Source: a bacterium
Lineage (GTDB): Bacteria; Cyanobacteriota; Vampirovibrionia; Gastranaerophilales; UBA9971
Length of the DNA: 7,547 bases
Assembly (NCBI GenBank): GCA_037147175.1
Contig: JBAWVS010000078.1
Coordinates: 1 to 7,547, forward strand
Reading direction: 5' to 3'
How positions within the stretch are numbered: position 1 is the first letter of the stretch; every line of letters begins with the position of its first letter. Both the position numbers and the translations under genes were made by a program. Under the pieces are notes generated by a model. The model was not told where the DNA came from and did not search any database. It was given only the letters and a program-made list of their open reading frames with translations. Positions 1-5,250 of this stretch are shown here, piece after piece.

Positions 1-33
1 TTTAATATTGATATGACTATATTTTATCACAAA

Positions 34-450
34 TTAGACGTGCATTGGTCTTATAGTTATATTTTTCTGCCCGTTGTCTTCTTTAAAAATTCCTGTATAT
101 CTTCCGAGTAGTTCACAAGCTTTTAATGCTGCATTTGCGTTGAAGGACTTAATCTCCTTTGCATTTCCAGCTTTGTCATAAATGATAATAGGCTTAACCT
201 GCATGCATTGTTCTTTAATCTTGACGATATCTGTAATTACGTCATCTGCTTTAATATTATTTCGCTCTCTTATTTCTGCCTGAAGCCCTGAAATGTATTT
301 TTCAATCTCAGGTTTTTTCAGGTTCTCCTCTGCTATAGAATAAGCAGAATTTTCAGAATATCCCGCACGAATTGCCGACTGAGTTCCGTTCAAATCAATG
401 ACGTACTCTTCGCAGAATCTTTTTTGTTTTGAAGTTAGTTTCATACTCAT
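34..450 (-). CDS. Phage terminase small subunit (TerS)
   Basis: TerS recognises phage DNA and hands it to the large terminase subunit for packaging into the capsid. The 138-residue product fits the Terminase_2 type of small subunit. Residues 4-16 (LTSKQKRFCEEYV), then NGTQSAIRAGYS (21-32) and a helix with KKPEIEKYI (45-53), form the typical N-terminal helix-turn-helix. Residues 107-122 (AALKACELLGRYTGIF) match the usual C-terminal end of this family. The ATG at 448-450 has an AAGGA about 9 bases upstream. A second ATG two codons later is possible but less well spaced. It is the last gene of the element before the window edge; no large subunit can be seen because only 33 bases follow. In a full prophage TerL should follow, whereas in a phage satellite TerS may stand without it. 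The family call is secure by motif; its role in packaging here is inferred. Confidence 0.86.
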   Translation of the reverse strand: MSMKLTSKQKRFCEEYVIDLNGTQSAIRAGYSENSAYSIAEENLKKPEIEKYISGLQAEIRERNNIKADDVITDIVKIKEQCMQVKPIIIYDKAGNAKEIKSFNANAALKACELLGRYTGIFKEDNGQKNITIRPMHV

Positions 451-725
451 AATTTTTCATCCTTTATGCTTTGTAAACACAAGCTATAATTCACATGTAC
501 AATAAATATTATTTAAATATATGTGAAAACCCTTGTAGTTCTTGACATATCTAACAAATCTAAAAAATAGGGGTATGTATATTTTTTGTGTGTTTTTAAA
601 AAATTTAAATAATAAATAATAATATATATTTAGATATGTTATACATGTAACTATTCATGCACGTTTCAGCGATTGTCTCAATTAGATGTGTTACTATTGA
701 TAAGGACTTCTGCTTTTTTTGTGCC
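451..725. other. AT-rich intergenic region of the element with inverted repeats
   Basis: This 275-base gap between the ATPase gene and terS has no convincing open frame. It contains TTCACAT (490-496) facing ATGTGAA (521-527) across an AT-only-like spacer, and ACATATCTAA (545-554) facing TTAGATATGT (630-639) across about 75 bases of nearly pure A+T. ACATGTA occurs at 493-499 and again at 643-649. The promoter and leader of terS must lie here unless it is read through from upstream. The mix of palindromes and an easily melted block also fits an operator or an element replication origin next to a replication-type ATPase gene. No regular iteron array was found, so the origin reading is only a suggestion. 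Confidence 0.4.
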
Positions 726-2162
726 TTAAACAAACTCCCCTAATGGTTTTGCTACCGTTAGTGCCTGCCCGAGTTTATTTTCAACTAACATATAGCGTTT
801 TCCGCTATTGTTGTTGAATTTTTCTTCTTTGACAGAATAACCCTGAGATTCTGCCATATTTTTAACATATTGAAGGTTTTCATCGAACCATCTGGAAAAA
901 TGGTTATAATTTGTGAATTTTTGTTTTTTTATTTCCTGTGTGGCAAGCCATTCACCTTTATTGTTAAGAAAATACAGGAATAATTTGTCAGTATCAGTTT
1001 GAGGCTTAGTTTTAAAAAATTGTTCAAAGTCCTGAGCAAATAATTCACTTTGATAAATAGCGTATTCTAAATCTTGCGGCTTAATTACAGGCTCTTCAGG
1101 ATGACTAATTACTGCGATGAGCCCGGATAGCTTGAATGTTTTCCAAAACCTGCCTCTTAATTCTTTCAGAAGGATATCATCGGATTTTCTCAAAAGGCTG
1201 TTATATTTATTTTTGTTTTGATTTTGGTAATTGTGATAAATTTTGTAGGTTTCCGGCAGCATTTGAAATTCACTGTCTTTATCAATAGCCATAAAAGTTT
1301 TATTAATAAATTCATTAATTTCTTCTGCTTCCTGATAAGCCTTATTTTTTATTTGCAATTCAAGTTCATAATCGCCATTGATACTAATTTCTTTCTCCGG
1401 CATGAAAGCAATGAATGACCGTCTGACAAGTCCCGTGTCTAATAATTTCATTAAATAATTATTAGCTTTATCTTGTAAAAGTTTATTCGTGTCTGAATAA
1501 AACAGGCAATTACAGGGGATTCCTTTTACCTCTGTTGATCTGGATTCGCCTTTTGTACTTTTTATATTTGATTCACCGTCATAAAGTTTTATAACTGAAT
1601 TCAAAAAAAGCTGTTGGCTTTGTGTCGGATTTTCAAGAAATAAACCTAATTCCGGTATTTTTATAAAAAGGCTGCCTATACCACTATTATGAAGAGTTAC
1701 ACAATCGGCAAATAGTCCCTCTTGCGTGGCTTCTTCAAGTTCGAATCTAATATTTCTTATTTTATTTTTTTCTTTTTCAGTAAACTCAAATTGTTTATTT
1801 TCAGAATTTGGATGGTTCTTTTTTGCTGTTTCAAGAAGTTCAGCTTCTTTTTTGTTAATATATTCATTGCTTGCAGAGTTAAAGTAAGCCCTAAATCCTG
1901 ATAATAAGTATTGATCTATTTCTCTGGTTATTTTATCCTTGCCTGAGCCCGATGACATTATATTAACGCCATAATAATTTATGATATGCGGCTTTTCATA
2001 ATCGGATTCTTTAACTTGAATTCTTTTGAATGTTGCCATTTGTGAAAGCTTGGTATTTAAAATATAGGCTGTCCGTCCTTGTCTGTCAAAAGTTTTTGTC
2101 AGGTCAATTTTTATTGGTTCATTAAGCTTGCCGGTATATTCAGACTTCTTCTTTTTTGTCAT
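726..2162 (-). CDS. DUF3987-like P-loop ATPase of a mobile element
   Basis: This 478-residue protein resembles the DUF3987 group found in phages, integrative elements and primase-helicase proteins, where it is thought to act in element DNA replication. What is seen: a Walker A-like loop SSGSGKDK (70-77), preceded by strand-like INYYGVNIM. Its Ser/Thr is replaced by Asp and its first Gly is missing, a variant that I recall from DUF3987 relatives. A Walker B-like strand SLFIKIPELGLFL (164-176) has Glu171 as the likely acidic residue. LYDGES (193-198) and CLFYSDTNKLLQ (219-230) follow, then LLDTGLVRRSF (240-250), which resembles the arginine-bearing segment of the family. Residues 390-460 look like a winged helix (KLFLYFLNNKGEWLATQEIKKQ). 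The start ATG has AAGGGA about 8 bases upstream. It lies 30 bases after the integrase stop and is probably co-transcribed with it. The family call is from remembered motifs, not a search. Confidence 0.55.
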   Translation of the reverse strand: MTKKKKSEYTGKLNEPIKIDLTKTFDRQGRTAYILNTKLSQMATFKRIQVKESDYEKPHIINYYGVNIMSSGSGKDKITREIDQYLLSGFRAYFNSASNEYINKKEAELLETAKKNHPNSENKQFEFTEKEKNKIRNIRFELEEATQEGLFADCVTLHNSGIGSLFIKIPELGLFLENPTQSQQLFLNSVIKLYDGESNIKSTKGESRSTEVKGIPCNCLFYSDTNKLLQDKANNYLMKLLDTGLVRRSFIAFMPEKEISINGDYELELQIKNKAYQEAEEINEFINKTFMAIDKDSEFQMLPETYKIYHNYQNQNKNKYNSLLRKSDDILLKELRGRFWKTFKLSGLIAVISHPEEPVIKPQDLEYAIYQSELFAQDFEQFFKTKPQTDTDKLFLYFLNNKGEWLATQEIKKQKFTNYNHFSRWFDENLQYVKNMAESQGYSVKEEKFNNNSGKRYMLVENKLGQALTVAKPLGEFV

Positions 2163-2192
2163 GTTTATTCCCTTTTGGTATTGTACATAAAA

Positions 2193-3356
2193 TTATAGTG
2201 AAGATTCCGCAAGGGGCTTAAACTGCTGCTCGCTCAATCTCTCTAATATCCCCGCCGTATGCTGTTCCGACAGATGAGAATATCTTTTTACCATTTCTAA
2301 AGTTTTATGCCCGAGAACATGTGCAATTTCAAGCAAAGAAGCACCATTCATGGCTAAATAAGAAGCCGCTGTGTGCCGAAGGTCATGAAAATGGAAGTCC
2401 TCAAGTTTGGCTTCTTCGATAGCATTTTCCCATTGCCGTTTTAATTCAATAGGTTTTTTGCCTGTTTTTCCAGGGAAAACGTATTTTGTATTAATCCTTC
2501 TGATTTTTTTATACTCTTCTAAAAGCTTATAAGCATGTGCAGATATCGGAACAGAGCGGCGTTCGTTATTCTTCGTATCGAGGAAATAAAGATATTTCCT
2601 TTTAAAATCTATGTTTTCCCACTTTAGGTTTATTATTTCAGAAAACCTTGCACCAGTAGTCAAGGCAAGAACAACCACTATATACAAATTCGGATTGGAA
2701 GACTTTTCACATGCTGTTAAAAGAGCATTTCTTTCTTTTTTTGAAAGGTATCTCACCCTGCCTCTGGGTTCTTTTTTCTTTTTAACTTTGAACATCGGAT
2801 TTTCTTCAAGCCATCCAAAATCATTCATTGCTATTGTGAACGCACTCGACAAAGTCCCCATGTACCTGTTAACCGTACTGTTGGAACGAATTCTTTCCAC
2901 TTCTTTTTTTTCTTCTTGTTGTTTATTTTCTTCAGGTTTTTTGTTTTCGGTTTTATTTGAAGTTCTTTTAAATTTTTTGTAAGGTTCTTTTTTTAGTTTA
3001 TCTCTATACTCCGCAAGCAAAACAGGCGTTACATCAATAAGAAAATAAGTTCCCAACTTGTTCTTCCACCAGTTAAGATGTGTTATAGCACCGTTAATAT
3101 CTCTTTTCTTAGCAAATTTATGAGGTACTACGTCCTCAATATATCTGTCGACCAATTCGCCCAATGTGTGTTTACGGGCTTCAAGTGTTTTAAAATATAT
3201 TCCGTCTTCAATGGCTTTCTCTGTATTTCGAGCCCATTTAGCAGCATCAGTTTTTCTTTCGAATGTTTCTGATATAGAGGGTTGCCCTTTTATTCTGATT
3301 TTAGCTTGGTATTTAACCTGACCGTTTGCATATTCTCTTTTACAGATTGTAGCCAT
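2193..3356 (-). CDS. int: Tyrosine recombinase / phage-type integrase
   Basis: The enzyme integrates and excises the element by site-specific recombination, here probably at the adjacent tRNA-Arg(CCG) site. The 387 residues show the full order of the family. An N-terminal arm-binding-like domain (about 1-60, with YQAKIRIKGQPSISETFERKTDAAKWA) comes first, then a SAM-like core-binding domain (about 64-185, with LGELVDRYIEDV and STVNRYMGTLSSAF), then the catalytic domain (about 200-375). Expected catalytic residues are all present: Arg237 in TTGARFSEI, Lys262 in the beta hairpin, His324 and Arg327 in HDLRH, His350 in LGH, and Tyr359 in KRYSHL. The protein therefore looks active. Residues about 128-156 form a Lys/Glu/Asn-rich, probably disordered insertion inside the core-binding domain. 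The ATG has GGAG about 10 bases upstream. The gene reads away from the attachment site, with the usual int-next-to-att layout. Confidence 0.95.
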   Translation of the reverse strand: MATICKREYANGQVKYQAKIRIKGQPSISETFERKTDAAKWARNTEKAIEDGIYFKTLEARKHTLGELVDRYIEDVVPHKFAKKRDINGAITHLNWWKNKLGTYFLIDVTPVLLAEYRDKLKKEPYKKFKRTSNKTENKKPEENKQQEEKKEVERIRSNSTVNRYMGTLSSAFTIAMNDFGWLEENPMFKVKKKKEPRGRVRYLSKKERNALLTACEKSSNPNLYIVVVLALTTGARFSEIINLKWENIDFKRKYLYFLDTKNNERRSVPISAHAYKLLEEYKKIRRINTKYVFPGKTGKKPIELKRQWENAIEEAKLEDFHFHDLRHTAASYLAMNGASLLEIAHVLGHKTLEMVKRYSHLSEQHTAGILERLSEQQFKPLAESSL

Positions 3357-3380
3357 TGCAGAAAAACTCCTATATTTTTT

Positions 3381-3411
3381 CGGGACAATTCGGGGACAGT
3401 TGGGGACAAAA
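3381..3411. repeat. Three direct repeats of GGGACARTT upstream of int
   Basis: CGGGACAATT (3381-3390), CGGGGACAGTT (3391-3401) and GGGGACAAAA (3402-3411) follow each other with no gap. The period is 10-11 bases, close to one helical turn, so the copies would present the same face of the DNA. They begin 25 bases upstream of the integrase start codon and lie between it and the attachment core. This placement fits arm-type binding sites for the integrase or an accessory factor, or an operator controlling int. Which of these applies is inferred. Confidence 0.5.
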
Positions 3412-3514
3412 AATTATAATAATCTACAACTAATAATAAAACATCGAAACCCGAAAAGCAAGAAATGACTTATTATTCTTGATTCTCTTTTGTCGTGATT
3501 TATTGAGTCCGCCT

Positions 3515-3558
3515 GTTTCCGAAACCGTTGGTCGTGCGTTCAAATCGCATCAGGCGCA
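3515..3558 (+). other. Attachment site: 3' fragment of tRNA-Arg(CCG)
   Basis: This stretch matches the 3' part of a tRNA: anticodon loop TTCCGAA (3517-3523, anticodon CCG at 3519-3521), 3' anticodon strand ACCGT (3524-3528), variable loop TGGTC (3529-3533), T stem GTGCG/CGCAT around TTCAAAT (3534-3550), acceptor strand CAGGCGC (3551-3557) and discriminator A (3558). CCA is not encoded. The 5' half is missing: bases before 3515 do not give the expected ACGGT strand, D arm or GCGCCTG acceptor. This is what remains when an element inserts at the anticodon loop and carries its own copy of the tRNA 3' end. The intact tRNA should therefore be at the opposite, left end of the element, outside the window. 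The integrase gene next to it supports this reading. Confidence 0.75.
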
Positions 3559-3563
3559 TTTTA

Positions 3564-3971
3564 TTAATCAATAACAAAGCCAAGTTCATGAACTTTGTCT
3601 ATAAATTCATGCATATTAGAAGTTTTTATAAAATAAGTTTCATATAAAGGGTTTAAATTTTTTATTATAATTTTTCTATTATACCAATCATCAAAGGCCG
3701 TCGTGATTATTACCCGTAATCTATCCATTTCCCAAATATTTTTTTCGGATTCAAGACGTCGTATTTCTCTTAAAACTTCGCCGCCATCCATTTCCGGCAT
3801 TATAATATCAAGCGTCATAAGCTGATAGGGACACCCTTGCTCTATGGATTCTTTATATGCCTCTAAAGCGCTTTTTCCATTATTTACAAAATCGCATTGT
3901 CCATATTTTGAAAGTTCTATTTTAAATATATTTCCACAAATTCTATCGTCATCGACAACAATACTTTTCAT
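3564..3971 (-). CDS. Stand-alone response regulator receiver (CheY-like)
   Basis: This 135-residue protein is a single receiver domain without an output domain. Receivers are phosphorylated on Asp by a sensor kinase and then signal through binding partners. The acidic pocket is V6-D7-D8-D9, and the phosphoacceptor is Asp55 in LDIIMPEMDG. The switch Thr is Thr91 in IITTAFDD, and the conserved Lys is Lys116 in YFIKTSN. The Pro that usually follows that Lys is replaced by Thr. The N-terminal strand (MKSIVVDDD) and the phosphorylation-site strand (LMTLDII) are typical. No kinase gene is present in the window, so the signal and output are unknown. The ATG at 3969-3971 has an AAGGG about 14 bases upstream, a rather distant spacing. 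The gene ends five bases from the tRNA fragment and converges with it, so it is the first host gene past the element. Confidence 0.88.
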   Translation of the reverse strand: MKSIVVDDDRICGNIFKIELSKYGQCDFVNNGKSALEAYKESIEQGCPYQLMTLDIIMPEMDGGEVLREIRRLESEKNIWEMDRLRVIITTAFDDWYNRKIIIKNLNPLYETYFIKTSNMHEFIDKVHELGFVID

Positions 3972-4019
3972 TTTTCTTTTTTTTCCCTTAGGTTTATATA
4001 TGCAAAAATGTTTTTATAG

Positions 4020-4067
4020 AAAAAGCCTCTTGATAAATCTTGTATCAGCCTGTCAGGCAAGCTTTTT
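4020..4067. terminator. Candidate bidirectional terminator or structured leader
   Basis: AAAAAGC (4020-4026) pairs with GCTTTTT (4061-4067). Inside lie a TGATA/TATCA hairpin (4031-4046, 7-base loop) and the palindrome GCCTGTCAGGC (4048-4058). The block therefore folds as an A/U-plus-GC closing stem around two small hairpins, and either strand ends in five U residues. On the minus strand it lies between rplI and the receiver gene, so it could be a second stop for upstream transcription or a structured 5' leader for the receiver gene. The hairpins are short, and the function is inferred. Confidence 0.35.
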
Positions 4068-4210
4068 ATCTTTAACTGTATAACACATAAAACAATTTTG
4101 TTTTATTTCAAAATTATTTTATTATAAATAATTTATAACATAAGCATAAAGAAGCTTAAATTTTCTCAATAAAAATTATTACAAAAGTTGAAGATATTAT
4201 CTAAAATATT

Positions 4211-4260
4211 TAAAATCTTCTAACCCGACCTGATCTATTTGGCAGAATTAGAAGATTTTA
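4211..4260 (-). terminator. Inverted repeat downstream of rplI, likely operon terminator
   Basis: TAAAATCTTCTAA (4211-4223) and TTAGAAGATTTTA (4248-4260) form a perfect 13-bp stem with a 24-base loop, starting 23 bases after the rplI stop. The stem is AT-rich. On the minus strand it is followed by a TATTTTA-rich tract rather than a clean U run, and on the plus strand by GTTTTACTTTTTT. It is well placed to end the rlmD-GNAT-rplI transcript. The long loop is atypical, so a stability or attenuation role is also possible. Confidence 0.5.
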
Positions 4261-4283
4261 GTTTTACTTTTTTGTTTATAAAT

Positions 4284-4787
4284 TTATTCTTCTGTTGTTA
4301 TATTTTCTTCTTCAACAAAAATTTCTTCTTTAAAAACTTCAGAAGCTGAAACAGCAATAGGAAGTTCAACAGTTACTTTTGAAGTTAGCTTAATAGCCAT
4401 TTTGTATTCGCCGATAATATTGATTGGTTTATTGAGAGAAATATTTCTTCTGTCAACTTCGACACCTGATTTGGCGATAACTTCTTCAGCAAGTCTTCTT
4501 GTGGTGATAGCACCGAATAATTTTCCGCTGTCACCTGCTTTTGTTGTTATTTCAAGTTGTCCGATAGCTTTAATTTTGTCAGCTTTTGCAACAGCTTCCG
4601 CATGAAGTTTTTCAGCCTGAGCTTTAATTCTTGCGATGTTTCTTTCTCTGTTTTTAAGAGAACCTTCTGTGGCTAATTCTGCGTACTTATAAGGTAAAAG
4701 ATAATTTCTTGCATGACCGTCTTTTACTTCTACTATATCTCCTGATTCACCGAGAGATTGGACATCTTTTTTAAGGATAACTTTCAT
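4284..4787 (-). CDS. rplI: 50S ribosomal protein L9
   Basis: L9 binds 23S rRNA through its N-terminal domain and extends away from the large subunit on a long helix, helping to maintain translation fidelity. The N-terminal domain carries MKVILKKDVQSLGESGDIVEVKDGHARNYLLP (residues 1-32, the family signature). The connecting helix spans about 41-75 with Ala/Lys/Glu-rich residues. The C-terminal domain has GDSGKLFGAITTRRLAE (85-101) and ends near 147. The protein has 167 residues against about 150 for most L9 proteins. The extra 20 residues are a Glu-rich tail (EEIFVEEENITTEE). The start is firmly set by GGAGG four bases before the ATG; that site overlaps the intergenic space just after the GNAT stop, so the two genes are probably translated from one mRNA. 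Confidence 0.97.
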   Translation of the reverse strand: MKVILKKDVQSLGESGDIVEVKDGHARNYLLPYKYAELATEGSLKNRERNIARIKAQAEKLHAEAVAKADKIKAIGQLEITTKAGDSGKLFGAITTRRLAEEVIAKSGVEVDRRNISLNKPINIIGEYKMAIKLTSKVTVELPIAVSASEVFKEEIFVEEENITTEE

Positions 4788-4799
4788 TTTTCCTCCAGA

Positions 4800-5243
4800 C
4801 TATTTATTGTATCTATACATTCCGATTATTTTTTTTGAATTGCATTCGAAACCTAGCTTACTATAAAAATTTTTTTTATCCAACTCCGAATATAAAGTAA
4901 TTAATGGTATATTATAATCGTTTAATATAGTCAGCATTGAATTAAATAATAATTTGCCCAGTCCCTGCTTTTGATAAGCAGGATGTACTGAAAAATCCCA
5001 TATTGTTACATTAAAAACTCCATCTCCTGTTGCTCTTGCTAAACCTATTAATATTTCATCAATCCATGCCGAAGCAACAAGAAAACTTCCTTCAAGTGCT
5101 TTTTTAATTTGTAAACAATCCCTATACTGCCATCCAACAGAAAGATAAAGCTCTTGAACGGATTCAGGAGAAATATTTTTGTCATATTTTATTTTAATTT
5201 TTTTTAAACTGTTTTTTTTCTGGGCTGGTAATGTTTTTAACAC
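4800..5243 (-). CDS. GNAT-family N-acetyltransferase, Ycf52-like
   Basis: GNAT enzymes transfer an acetyl group from acetyl-CoA to an amine, often a protein N-terminus, lysine or small molecule; the substrate here is unknown. The 147-residue product has the pattern of the Ycf52/plastid-type GNATs: ELYLSVGW (31-38), LIGLARATGDGVFNVTIWDFSVHP (65-88), and the acetyl-CoA-binding motif A Y-Q-K-Q-G-L-G-K (90-97, of the Q/RxxGxG type). A C-terminal NFYSKLGF (125-132) follows, whose Tyr127 is the likely general acid. The start codon is GTG at 5241-5243, seven bases after the rlmD stop, with only a weak GAG-type ribosome site, so translation is probably coupled to rlmD. It ends 12 bases before rplI. 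Placement between an rRNA methyltransferase and a ribosomal protein hints at a ribosome-related target, but this is inference. Confidence 0.85.
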   Translation of the reverse strand: MLKTLPAQKKNSLKKIKIKYDKNISPESVQELYLSVGWQYRDCLQIKKALEGSFLVASAWIDEILIGLARATGDGVFNVTIWDFSVHPAYQKQGLGKLLFNSMLTILNDYNIPLITLYSELDKKNFYSKLGFECNSKKIIGMYRYNK

Positions 5244-5250
5244 GTTAGCT

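Larger units (their letters stand above)
3972..4283. other. Intergenic region between rplI and the receiver gene
   Basis: This gap of about 310 bases has no credible gene. It holds the 13-bp inverted repeat just downstream of rplI (4211-4260), an AT hairpin (ATAAAACAA at 4087-4095 facing TTGTTTTAT at 4098-4106), and a hairpin-rich block at 4020-4067. A promoter for the receiver gene is expected between about 3980 and 4080 on the minus strand; TATAAA just downstream of the hairpin block is one candidate -10 but lacks a clear -35. Confidence 0.5.

Noticed and set aside
1-33. Start of a large terminase gene downstream of terS
   Set aside because: A GTG at about 23 opens a frame to the edge, but there is no ribosome site and only about eight codons are visible.
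451-725. Small gene or repressor between the ATPase gene and terS
   Set aside because: All frames on both strands are broken by frequent stops in the AT-rich DNA.
2611-2982. Plus-strand open frame of 123 codons inside the integrase gene
   Set aside because: It is a shadow of int: hydrophobic Phe/Ser/Leu-rich text complementary to the Lys/Glu-rich integrase, with no ribosome site or known motif.
3485-3558. A complete tRNA gene ending at 3558
   Set aside because: The T arm, variable loop, anticodon loop and acceptor 3' strand fit, but no D arm or GCGCCTG 5' acceptor strand is found upstream, and only part of the 5' anticodon strand matches.
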